Assembly (NCBI GenBank): GCA_963846715.1
Contig: CAWJXA010000001.1
Span: 248,001 to 312,000 of the forward strand
Source: Bog-257 sp963846715
Lineage (GTDB): Bacteria; Acidobacteriota; Terriglobia; Terriglobales; Acidobacteriaceae
Direction of reading: 5' to 3'
DNA: 64,000 bases
Shown here in pieces: positions 44,352 to 53,900 of this stretch (positions are counted from its first letter, which is position 1; the number at the start of each line of letters is the position of its first letter). The notes under the pieces are model-generated. The model was not told where the DNA came from. It searched no databases and saw only the letters and a list, made by a program, of their open reading frames with translations. The position numbers and the translations under genes were made by a program.

Positions 44352-45920
44352 TTACTCCAGCCCAAACTCTTTCCATCGTTTGGTTACCCGCTCTTTGGTC
44401 TTTTCGTCCATGCGAATCTCGTCCGGCCACGGACGCGTAAATCCTTCGCTCGGCCACTTCCGCGTCGCATCGACGCCCATTTTCGAACCGAAATCGGGCA
44501 GTCGCGACGCATGGTCGAGAGAGTCCACAGGACCAAGCATGAATTGGATATCCCGTTCGGGATCGATGTTATTGAGTACCTTGAGCGTAACGTCGCCGAT
44601 GTCTTGCACGTCTACGTCTTCGTCCACAACCAGAATGCACTTTGTGGACATCGCCTGCCCCAGCGACCAAATTCCGTTCATCACCTTGCGCGCGTGGCCG
44701 GGGTAGGACTTCCTGATCGAGACGATCATCAGATTGTGAAAGATGCCTTCGATGGGCAGGTTCACGTCCACAATTTCCGGAATGGTGACGCGCATCAGAG
44801 GAAGGAATATCCGCTCCACGGCTTTGCCCATCCATGCGTCTTCCATCGGTGGCTTGCCGACGATGGTGGTCGAGTAGATCGGGTTCTTGCGATGGGTGAT
44901 GCAGGTCACGTGGAACACGGGATAAAGGTCTTCAGCCGTGTAGAAGCCGGTGTGGTCGCCGAACGGACCTTCCATGTGCAGTTCGTCCAGCAGCACGTGG
45001 CCCTCAAGCACGATCTCCGAGGTCGCCGGCACCTCCAGGTCGACCGTCTCGCACTTCACCAACTCAACCGGCTTCTGCCGCAGAAATCCGGCAATCATGT
45101 ACTCCTCAACATCGGGTGGGGCGGGCACGATGGAGGAAAACATCATTGCCGGATCAGTACCGATGGCAACCGCGACTTCCATCTTCCCGGTGACCTGCTT
45201 CCCTTCCGCCACTCGCGAGCCTCCGCCGGAGCGCGCCATCATGTCGAGGGCTGCGGTGACCTGATGTGCTTGCCCCGCGGCTGCCGCCCGGCGCATTTGC
45301 TGGCGATAATGTTCTGCTCCCTGCTTTTGCCGCTGCCAGTGCATTCCGGCCGTGCGCGCGTCGTACACTTGCATGCGATAGGTTCCGGAATTTCGCTTGC
45401 CGGTCTTGGGATCCTTCGTGATCACAGATGGCAAGGTGATGAAGCGTCCGCCGTCCTGCGGCCAGCACTGCAGAACGGGAAAATCCAACAGAGAAAAATT
45501 CTCGCGTTTGATGACTTCCTTGCACGGGCCGCTAGAGACTTGCTTCGGAAAAAACTTGCCCATCTCCGCCAACATGGGCAACATTTTGATTTTGTCCAGT
45601 AGCCCTTGCGGAGACTTTACGTCCATGAAGTACTTGATCCGGTCGGCGATCTCATCGAGCGAATCCACATCCAGCGCCAACCGCATACGCCGTTCGGAGC
45701 CAAACTGGTTAATCAGCAGCCTAGCCCCCGGGTACCCTTTGACGTTCTCAAAAAGCAATGCCGGGCCGCCTGGGCCATGCTTGCCCCGCGGTCCCCATTT
45801 CGAGACTCGGTCGGTGATCTCGGCTATCTCAAGGACCGGATCGGTTTCCGCCTTAATGCGCTTCAACTCTCCCGCCTTGTCTAAGGCGGAGATCCAATCT
45901 CGAAGGTCGTCGTAGGCCAA
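44352..45920 (-). CDS. UbiD-family decarboxylase
   Basis: About 522 residues from a TTG at 45920 (AYDDLRDWISALDKAGELKR), which has GAGG nearby; no ATG is available close by, and the longer frame upstream looks non-coding. UbiD enzymes use prenylated FMN to decarboxylate aromatic or alpha,beta-unsaturated acids. Visible: SGTYRMQVYDARTAGMHWQR (cofactor region), VPATSEIVLEGHV, and the catalytic EGPFGDHTGFY segment. A stretch of about 40 residues rich in Ala, Gln and Arg (roughly residues 204-242, QQMRRAAAAGQAHQV onward) is inserted before the VAVAIGTDP strand, relative to E. coli UbiD. The UbiX partner is not in the window. Candidate roles are quinone synthesis or aromatic acid degradation. Confidence 0.88.
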   Translation of the reverse strand: MAYDDLRDWISALDKAGELKRIKAETDPVLEIAEITDRVSKWGPRGKHGPGGPALLFENVKGYPGARLLINQFGSERRMRLALDVDSLDEIADRIKYFMDVKSPQGLLDKIKMLPMLAEMGKFFPKQVSSGPCKEVIKRENFSLLDFPVLQCWPQDGGRFITLPSVITKDPKTGKRNSGTYRMQVYDARTAGMHWQRQKQGAEHYRQQMRRAAAAGQAHQVTAALDMMARSGGGSRVAEGKQVTGKMEVAVAIGTDPAMMFSSIVPAPPDVEEYMIAGFLRQKPVELVKCETVDLEVPATSEIVLEGHVLLDELHMEGPFGDHTGFYTAEDLYPVFHVTCITHRKNPIYSTTIVGKPPMEDAWMGKAVERIFLPLMRVTIPEIVDVNLPIEGIFHNLMIVSIRKSYPGHARKVMNGIWSLGQAMSTKCILVVDEDVDVQDIGDVTLKVLNNIDPERDIQFMLGPVDSLDHASRLPDFGSKMGVDATRKWPSEGFTRPWPDEIRMDEKTKERVTKRWKEFGLE

Positions 45921-46176
45921 GCCATCCTCGCTTCCGTGGCGGTCACCCAGAGCCGCCCATACTGCATAGCATGTCGGGATCGTGCAATTTACGATTATAG
46001 TGGTGCCGGGTACAGGACTCGTCAACCAGTCCGTCACTCTGTCGTCTGTGTAACTTCGCCTGCACACCCAACCCTTCCGCGCTGCCGTTCATCCAACTGT
46101 TACAGAACGGTGAACCCGTTCGTCAGACCAGACACCGCTCACCGAAGACCTATAAGGAACCAGAAGGAAAATGAAG

Positions 46177-47250
46177 ATGGCAGACAAAACGAGTGCCGCG
46201 GAGATTCGCGCTCTTTCGCAGTTAACGCTTGCTCCGGAAGCGGCCGACGAGGCCATCGACTTTATCGCCGACCTTAGTGAGGTGCAACGCTTTCGGCTGG
46301 TCTCCTTGGCTGATTCCAACCACGTCGTTATTCGAGCCTTCAGCGTCATTGCTCAGAACGGCGCGGCGAACCCGGCACTCGCCGAATGGGCAAGCGGCGT
46401 GGCTGCCAAAGAACAGCAACGCATCGAGAATGCCGTCACTCTGCTGCATTACATTTGCGGGGAGCTGGAAAGTGGCGGCTGCCCAACAACTGTGATGAAA
46501 TCTCTCGATCACTGGCCCGATCTCGGCAACGACCTCGATCTCTACACTACGGCGGACGCGCGGACGGTAATTCACGTGATGTTAAACAGACTGGGCGCTC
46601 ACATCGAACCGCGTAGTTGGGGTGATCGCCTGGCGAACAAGTGGAATTTTGCCATACCGGGCTTGCCGGAATCGGTGGAAGTCCACGCCAAGCGACTGGG
46701 GCAAACGGGCGAACAGACGGCCATGGCGAGGCGATTTGTTTCGCGACGGATTCCGAAGACTCTGTTGAATTTGACCTTCATGGTCCCCGCTCCCGAAGAA
46801 AGTCTTATCGTTGCCACGTTGCAGCGCATGTATCGTCACTTTTATTTTCGCGTGTGCGATATCGTAAACACGGCAGCACTGCTGGAAACCGGGCAACTGG
46901 ATTTCGTTGAACTGCAGCGTGGCGCCGACCTGGGTGGAATTTGGCCCGGCGTGGCAACCTACCTGAAAATCGTGTGCGATTATGTTCGTGAGTATCGGGG
47001 ATCTGCACCAGCGCTTCCCACCGAGGTCCTGTCCGCCGCACGTTTTGGAGGAGAAGCGGTCTTCGTGCGCGGCAAGTTCCTGCGCGTTCCGATTCTGCCC
47101 AACGGCGCAGATCTTTATACGCGGCAGGTTACCCAAGTCGCTTTGCGCGGTGATGTTGCTGCCACCCTCCGCCTGTCTCTGCTTCCTTATCTTGCTTCCG
47201 CGGCCGCAGTAGCATTTCGACTGACCGGTAGCGACAAGGGAATCTGGTAA
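46177..47250 (+). CDS. Nucleotidyltransferase-fold protein of unknown function
   Basis: 357 residues from ATG 46177, eight bases after AAGGA. Residues about 95-185 look like an uncharacterised nucleotidyltransferase domain: a small helix, then SLDHWPDLGNDLDLYT with the acidic pair in DLDLY, and a following strand with SVEVHAKRLG. The glycine-serine motif of classical polymerase-beta folds is absent (replaced by MKSLDHW), so catalysis is uncertain. N-terminal 90 residues and the C-terminal half are mostly helical. Such proteins appear in surface-polysaccharide loci or as toxin-antitoxin components, but no partner is visible. A 367-base gap follows. Confidence 0.6.
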   Translation: MADKTSAAEIRALSQLTLAPEAADEAIDFIADLSEVQRFRLVSLADSNHVVIRAFSVIAQNGAANPALAEWASGVAAKEQQRIENAVTLLHYICGELESGGCPTTVMKSLDHWPDLGNDLDLYTTADARTVIHVMLNRLGAHIEPRSWGDRLANKWNFAIPGLPESVEVHAKRLGQTGEQTAMARRFVSRRIPKTLLNLTFMVPAPEESLIVATLQRMYRHFYFRVCDIVNTAALLETGQLDFVELQRGADLGGIWPGVATYLKIVCDYVREYRGSAPALPTEVLSAARFGGEAVFVRGKFLRVPILPNGADLYTRQVTQVALRGDVAATLRLSLLPYLASAAAVAFRLTGSDKGIW

Positions 47251-47617
47251 CCGGGAGCATACTGGTGACCGCAATTTCGACATTCGCCATCGGCACCCGA
47301 GTGATCAAGTATGGGCAAATTAATTGCCAACAATCTGCGCATTCCGCTTGAATTAGTGCACCCAAACCTTCATAATCTTTGGACATTGGGGAGAGCGTCC
47401 TCGACAGTCTTAGGACGCTCATCGGTATTGATAGTAAGTACTCTGATTTTGCAAAGATTGTTTTTGCCGTGAGAGTTTTCACCCGCTTCGGCCATCTCTG
47501 CAATCCCCACGCCCCCCGTCTGTCTCTCCTCACCGCAAACAATAGAGAATACAATCGATATCAGGCGGCTGAGAGAGGTAACCCAGAATCCGTTTCGCTC
47601 ACCAGAGGAAGGTTACT
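47251..47617 (+). promoter_or_regulatory. Regulatory region of the dehydratase-like/radical SAM cluster
   Basis: 367 bases without an open frame. Three elements stand out in order: a palindrome GGCAA-5-TTGCC (47314-47328); a candidate sigma-70 promoter TTGAAT (47348-47353), 17-base spacer, CATAAT (47371-47376); and, starting about ten bases past the predicted start site, a perfect 9-base stem GAGCGTCCT (47393-47401) / AGGACGCTC (47412-47420) with a 10-base loop. The arrangement leaves a leader of roughly 235 bases before the first gene. The hairpin has no T-run, so an operator or leader structure is more likely than a terminator. Confidence 0.45.
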
Positions 47618-49450
47618 ATGCCCGTGACTCGCATCGATTTCCCGGTAGATAAATTGGCGCGCCCTCAAACCGAAGAAGAGATTCAACGGAAGCTGGCCCA
47701 GGAACGTGCACGGCTTGCCAGCATGATGGGCTTGGACAGCGGTCCGGTCCGTCACTTCAAGCGTCCTGTCGAAAAGCCCTTCACCGCGGAAGAGCGCCAC
47801 AAGGTGACCATCCTGTTCGGTGGTCTAACCTGGAAACATGAGCGTGTAATCCAATCGGTGTTTGAAGGCTGCGGATATCGTTGCGACATTCTGCCGGTAC
47901 CCGACGTTGCCGCCTTCCAGTTGGGCAAGGAGTACGGCAATAACGGCCAGTGCAACCCGACGTACTTCACCGTGGGCAACCTGGTGCAGTATCTCCAGAG
48001 CCTTGAAGCGCGCGGGATGACGAAGGAAGAGATCATCAACAACCACGTCTTCTTCACGGCCGGGTCATGCGGGCCATGCCGCTTTGGCATGTACGAGTCG
48101 GAATATCGCCTGGCTTTGCAGAACGCCGGTTTCGATGGGTTTCGTGTGCTGCTATTTCAGCAAAACGATGGTGTGAAGGCAGCGTCGGGCGAAGCCGGGT
48201 TGAAGTTCACGGTGGACTTCGGCATGGGCATGTTCAATGCCTTAAACCTCGGCGACATCATGAACGAGATGATCTATCGTGTCCGCCCGTACGAAGCGGA
48301 AAAGGGCACGACCGATCGCGTCTTCCACGAGGCGGTTGATACTCTCTGCACCATGCTGCGAGAGCGCAAGCCGTTCGAAGACCACGAAGACTTGCCGGAG
48401 TGGATGGCGAAGAGAATCCGCGCCAACAAAGGCAAGAAGTGGGAACTATGGCTCAACTCGCTGGCCAAAGTTCGCGAGCAGCTATACGGTGACCCCTATA
48501 AAGAGGCCCTCACCGCGGTCCACGAACAGCTGGCAACGATCGAGGTTGATCGTCTGCGGGTGAAGCCGGTGGTCAAGATCATCGGCGAGTTCTGGGCACA
48601 GACCACGGAAGGCGACGGCAACTTCCACATGTTCGAGTTCCTGGAGCGCGAAGGCGCGCAGGTGCTGGTGGAGCCGATAGGGACCTGGGTGATGTACATG
48701 ATGTACCAGGCGAAGGCCCGGGCTGCGGCCCGCCGTTCGCTCGACGCTCCCTACAAGAAAGTACAGTGGTACGAATTGCACAAAGCGGCGGTGAACGAGT
48801 TGAAATTCCGCCAGAAGCAACTGCTGTTTGGTATCGGCGAGCGCTTCTATGCCCGCCAATACCATCGCGTGGTCGAGCAGTTGGGAAATATCGCGCACCA
48901 TCTGATTGACCAGAAGGAAATGGCCGAGATGGCGAACCCGTTTTATAACGAATTCGCCCGCGGTGGCGAAGGCCATCTTGAAGTCGGCAAAAATGTCTAT
49001 TACACCAAGAACCACCTTTGCCACATGGTCCTGGCTCTGAAGCCATTCGGATGCATGCCGTCTTCGCAGTCAGATGGTGTGCAGTCGGCGGTGGCCAACC
49101 ACTTCAAGGAAATGATCTTCCTGCCTATCGAGACTTCGGGCGAAGGCGAAATCAACGCCCACAGCCGCGTACAGATGGCGCTGGGCGAAGCCAAGGTCAA
49201 GGCACGCATGGAATTTGACCAGGCGCTGAAGTCCACCGGCAAAAGGCTTGACGACGTGAAGGACTATGTTGCCCGGCATCTGGAGCTGCGCAACCTGTTC
49301 TATCCCGTGCCCCACGTTCACGGGTACGCTGGCGTGGCTGCGAATTTCGTGCTGCACGTCAACGACCTGATGAACGGCAAAAAGCGCCTTGCACGCGTGC
49401 CGGCCCGTCCGCCTCAGAAGCTGGCGGTGGCCGCAGCTTTCGGCGACTAG
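47618..49450 (+). CDS. 2-hydroxyacyl-CoA dehydratase (HgdB/D-component)-like protein
   Basis: 610 residues, ATG after AGGAAGG. The signature SCGPCRFGMYESEY (C151, C154) and the later FGCMPSSQSDGVQSA motif match the 2-hydroxyglutaryl-CoA dehydratase D-component-like domain found in large activase-related proteins. Additional conserved cysteines: GQCNPTYFTVG (about residue 109) and NHLCHMV. In those proteins cysteines hold a [4Fe-4S] or double-cubane cluster that accepts a low-potential electron from the ATP-driven activase. The usual substrate subunits HgdA/HgdC and CoA-transferases are missing. Encoded upstream of a radical SAM protein and a double activase; all four genes probably share one transcript. 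Substrate unknown. Confidence 0.8.
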   Translation: MPVTRIDFPVDKLARPQTEEEIQRKLAQERARLASMMGLDSGPVRHFKRPVEKPFTAEERHKVTILFGGLTWKHERVIQSVFEGCGYRCDILPVPDVAAFQLGKEYGNNGQCNPTYFTVGNLVQYLQSLEARGMTKEEIINNHVFFTAGSCGPCRFGMYESEYRLALQNAGFDGFRVLLFQQNDGVKAASGEAGLKFTVDFGMGMFNALNLGDIMNEMIYRVRPYEAEKGTTDRVFHEAVDTLCTMLRERKPFEDHEDLPEWMAKRIRANKGKKWELWLNSLAKVREQLYGDPYKEALTAVHEQLATIEVDRLRVKPVVKIIGEFWAQTTEGDGNFHMFEFLEREGAQVLVEPIGTWVMYMMYQAKARAAARRSLDAPYKKVQWYELHKAAVNELKFRQKQLLFGIGERFYARQYHRVVEQLGNIAHHLIDQKEMAEMANPFYNEFARGGEGHLEVGKNVYYTKNHLCHMVLALKPFGCMPSSQSDGVQSAVANHFKEMIFLPIETSGEGEINAHSRVQMALGEAKVKARMEFDQALKSTGKRLDDVKDYVARHLELRNLFYPVPHVHGYAGVAANFVLHVNDLMNGKKRLARVPARPPQKLAVAAAFGD

Positions 49451-49504
49451 TAGCGTATTGCTTCGCTTGCTGGAAACGACAAAGGAAGGAAGGCCATAGA
49501 CCAC

Positions 49505-50806
49505 ATGCCGGAAGTGCAGGTACCGGAAGGTACGCAAACTGCTCCGACGTATCGTCTCGATGTGCAATTGCATGAGTTGCTCATGAAGCCCCCCGAGCAG
49601 CCGCGGCTACTTCCGCCGCCTCGGGAGGGCAAAGAGCAGCGACTGCCAAACCCTGTATTCCCGCAATATCCGGAGTTGAGGTCCGCCGCTGACGAGGACT
49701 TCTTCCCCAAGAACGGGCATCGTAAGTACAAAGTCAAGCATATTTACCGTGCCGCCAAGGGGTGGGCGTTCCCGTTCTTCCGCTCGCGGATCATGCCGGG
49801 AGAATTTCATCCCATCATTGCCTACTTGTTCAACGAGTGGAAGTGCAATCTCGACTGTCACTACTGCTGGGCCTTCGACAACAGCGTCCGGGGAATGACC
49901 GAGGACGTTGCCAAACGTTCGATCGACTGGCTGCACGACACAGGCTGCCGGGTATTGGCTTTGATGGGCGGCGAGCCACTACTACGTCCCGACTTCGCGC
50001 ATAAGATTGTTTACTATGCGGCCAAGAGGGATTTCTGGATCTATCTCCCGACAAACGCTCGCCTGCTCCGCACAGAAGTAATCGACAAGCTGGCCGACGC
50101 CGGTGTAGCCACTTTCAACATCGCGGTGGACGCATGGGATGTCAAACCCGGCCTGCCGAAGGCAATGGTGCCTATCCGTTCGTATTTCGACTACCTGGTA
50201 AAGAAGCAGTACAAGTACGGTTACTCCGTGTTCCTGAACATCAACATCTGCCATAACAATATGGATGACGTGCGGCAGTTGACCGAACTCGCGCACGAGA
50301 ACGGCATCGCGACCGACTATCACATTTGCGAGTCGCCTATGACCGAGCAGCCGCACTTCAAACACCTGTATTCCAACCCGACATTCATCCGCGAGGAAGA
50401 TCATCCAATGGTCTGCGAGTTGATCGACTGGCTGGTGGAGAAGCAGAAGTCGGGCTACCACATGGTGAACTCCGTCGAGCGGCTTTCGCAGATGAAGGAA
50501 TTCATCAAGGGAGAATTGGAAGACTGGAACTGCCGGGCCGGCCACAATTCTCTGATCGTTCGCGTGGATGGCACCCTGGCACCCTGTTTCCCCATGTACT
50601 CCGCCGGTTATGACTGGGGAACGATCGAGAACCAGAAGTTTGACTCGAAGCAGTTGAAGGACATGAAGAAGGAGTGCCAGAAGAACTGCTTTTCTACTCT
50701 GAACCACATCCTCGCATTCTGTTACAACGACCAGCGCGTTATCAGCTGGCTGTTGAAACAGGCGAAGCATGGGTTTCATGGCGTGCAGGGCAACTTCGGC
50801 GATTGA
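49505..50806 (+). CDS. Radical SAM protein with C-terminal cysteine cluster
   Basis: 433 residues. Core motif CNLDCHYC (C114, C118, C121) binds the [4Fe-4S] cluster that cleaves S-adenosylmethionine, followed by ALMGGEPLLRPDF (the GGE motif) and a TIM-barrel-like region to about 300. The C-terminal part resembles a SPASM/Twitch-type auxiliary site: NCRAGHNSLIVRVDGTLAPC and CQKNC plus ILAFC at the end. An N-terminal extension of about 100 residues is rich in Pro and Glu. SPASM enzymes commonly modify peptides or proteins, or act in cofactor synthesis. The cluster genes around it could be its electron donor or its target. Start ATG is near AGGAAGG. Confidence 0.88.
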   Translation: MPEVQVPEGTQTAPTYRLDVQLHELLMKPPEQPRLLPPPREGKEQRLPNPVFPQYPELRSAADEDFFPKNGHRKYKVKHIYRAAKGWAFPFFRSRIMPGEFHPIIAYLFNEWKCNLDCHYCWAFDNSVRGMTEDVAKRSIDWLHDTGCRVLALMGGEPLLRPDFAHKIVYYAAKRDFWIYLPTNARLLRTEVIDKLADAGVATFNIAVDAWDVKPGLPKAMVPIRSYFDYLVKKQYKYGYSVFLNINICHNNMDDVRQLTELAHENGIATDYHICESPMTEQPHFKHLYSNPTFIREEDHPMVCELIDWLVEKQKSGYHMVNSVERLSQMKEFIKGELEDWNCRAGHNSLIVRVDGTLAPCFPMYSAGYDWGTIENQKFDSKQLKDMKKECQKNCFSTLNHILAFCYNDQRVISWLLKQAKHGFHGVQGNFGD

Positions 50807-50900
50807 CGGCGTGCAGTGGAGCGGCGCTTCGGTGCTGCAATGAACTTTCTTGACGTTTGCTTTACGTGGTCCGGAAGGCCCACACTATCATGGAGGCCAT

Positions 50901-53900
50901 GTGAGTTCGCATTCTCACCAACACGGATCGTGTGACAACGCGCCAGCCAAGGTTGACGTTCAACTGGATGCCCTTCTGAACTCGGCACCTGTTGAAGAGT
51001 CGCTTCCCGCTCGTGTTTTGGCCCGTTCGCGAGAGGTTACCGCGCAGTCGGGCTTCAAGGCAGTCTATACCGTCGGTATGGACGTGGGCTCGACGACGGT
51101 AAAGGCGGTCATCGTCGACGCCGAGACCGACCAGATTCTTTGGCAAGACTATCAACGCCATGAAACTAAGCAGCCGGAAAAGCTGCTCGAGTTCCTCAAA
51201 CGCATGGGAGAGGAGGTCGGCATTGCTCCACACAACTGTCGCATCTTCATCACCGGCTCGGGCGGAGGCGCTCTTGCCAACCTGATCGGCGCTAAGTTTG
51301 TGCAGGAAGTCACTGCAGTGTCGCTCGCGGTCGAAAAGATGCACCCCGAAGTGAACTCGGTCATAGAGCTGGGCGGGCAGGATGCCAAGATCATCGTCTT
51401 CAAAGAGGACGAGAATACCGGCCGCAAGAAAAAGATTCCATCGATGAACGACAAGTGCGCTGGAGGAACCGGCGCCGTGATCGACAAGATCAACGCGAAG
51501 CTCAAGATTCCGGCCGCCGAGCTCTGCGATCAGGGTTACACCGGCATTAAGCTCCATCCGGTCGCTGGCAAGTGCGGCGTCTTCGCCGAGACCGACATCA
51601 ACGGTCTGCAAAAGCAAGGTATCCCGCCTGATCAATTAATGGCGTCGCTGTTCGACGCCATTGTTCTGCAAAATCTCACGGTGCTCACCCGCGGACACAC
51701 GCTGCGCCCGCACGTACTGCTGCTCGGCGGCCCGAATAGCTTCATCCGCGGCATGAAAGAGGCGTGGCAGCAAAACATTCCTCGCACCTGGGAAGAGCGC
51801 AAGGTCCAGCTTCCTGAGGGTGTCAAGCCGGAAGAGTTGATCAAAGTCCCGGACAACGCACAGTATTTCGCGGCGCTCGGCGCAGTGGAATTCGGCAAGG
51901 ATGAAGAGGCCGAGGTCGGCATCTACATGGGCACGGAGTGCCTCGAGGACTACATCTCTGTGGGCCGGCAGGCGGAGAAGGCGAAGTCAGGCGCTGCTGG
52001 ACTGAGTACCTCCGAGGAGGAGCTCGCCGGATTTAAGCAGAAGTACACGATCCCGAAATTTATCGGAGCGAAGTTCGGCGTGGGCGAGACCGTGCGTGGA
52101 TTCGTCGGCCTCGACGGCGGCTCGACCTCGACCAAAGCTGTACTGCTCTCGGAAGCAGGCGACGTAGTTTGCAAGGCCTACCAACTGTCGGGAGGAAATC
52201 CCATCCAGGACACTATCGACATGTTCGTCGCGATTCGCCGGCAAGTGGAGTCGCAGGGAGCGACGTTGGAGGTCTTGGGCGTGGGTACAACCGGATACGC
52301 CAAGGATGTGTTGAAAGATGTGCTGAAGGCCGATGTCGCGCTGGTGGAAACCGTGGCGCACACCGAATCGGCCATGAAGTTTTATAAGAATCCCCACGTC
52401 ATCGTGGATGTTGGCGGCCAGGACATTAAGCTCATCGTCCTAAAAGACGGCCGCGTCAAAGACTTCAAGCTCAACACCCAGTGCTCTGCCGGAAATGGCT
52501 ACTTCCTGCAAGGTACGGCTGAGTCGCTCGGTTACAAGGTTGAGGATTACGCCGATATCGCATTTTCGGCCAACACCATGCCGATCTTCGGCTACGGCTG
52601 CGCCGTGTTTATGCAGTCCGACATCGTGAACTTCCAGCGGCAAGGCTGGCGCGGCGAAGAGATTCTCGCTGGACTGGCAAATGTTCTGCCGAAGAACATC
52701 TTCCTCTACGTCGCCGGAATTCCGAACCTTGCCAAGCTGGGATCGCGCTTCATTTTGCAAGGCGGGACGCAGAAGAACCTGGCGGCGGTTAAGTCGGAAG
52801 TTGACTTCATTCACTCGCACTTCCACGGCGCCGGTCACGAGCCGGAGGTCATCGTACATGAGCATTGCGGTGAGTCGGGAGCAATCGGAGCTGGGGTCGA
52901 AGCCATTCGCCTCTACAATAACGGCCACCGCTCCACGTTCATCGGTATTGAGGCCGTAGAAAAGATTGGCTATCGCACCACGCGTAACGAAGATACGCGC
53001 TGCTATTTCTGCAAGAACAATTGCCTGCGCACCTTCATTGACGTCAATGTGGGTGACCATCTTGAGCCCGCGTCGCCGCTGCCGGTATTCAAATCGAAGG
53101 TTCCGCTTCAAACTGGCGAACGGCGCCTGATTATATCCACTTGCGAAAAAGGACAGGTCGAGGATGTCGGGGCCATGCGCGGTATCAAGGCGGGTTTAGA
53201 CGCCGTCAAGAACGCCAACCCGAATTTCGTGGACATCGCGGCCCGCGAGGTGTGGCGCTCGCGCAATCCGCAGAAGGTTGCCGATCCCATGCCGACCCGC
53301 GCCTGGACCTCCGCGGCCAAGCAGCGAGTAGCGTTGATGCAGAAACGCTCGAGCTTGCGAATCGGTATGCCACGGGTCCTGAACATGTACCTGTATGCGC
53401 CGCTGTTTAGTGCGTACTTGGAGAGTTTGGGCATCGAACCGGAGAACCTGGTCTACTCCGAATTCACCGGCCAGGACATGTATCGAGCGGGTGCCGGTCG
53501 AGGCGCCATCGATCCGTGCTTCCCATCGAAAATCGGTATCCCGCATGTGTACAACTTGATCTTCCAGAAACACGTGAAGAAGCCGCTGGACGCTATCTTC
53601 TTCCCGATGATCGATACCATGCATCAGCCGTTGCAAAATTGCAGTGGCAGCAACGCATGCCCGACCGTGACCGCAACTCCCAATGCCGTTAAGGCAGCGT
53701 TCACCAAGGAGAATGACGTTTTTAAGGAGAACGGCATTCAGTATCTTGACCCGATCCTGAATATCCATGACAAGAAGATGCTGGGCTTGCAGATGTTCCA
53801 GACGTGGGCCCCGGTCCTTGGACTCAGCGAAGAAGAGAACGAGCGGGCTCTGGAGGCTGGGTTCAAGGCATTTGAAGACTTTGACCGAAGTATGCGGAAG

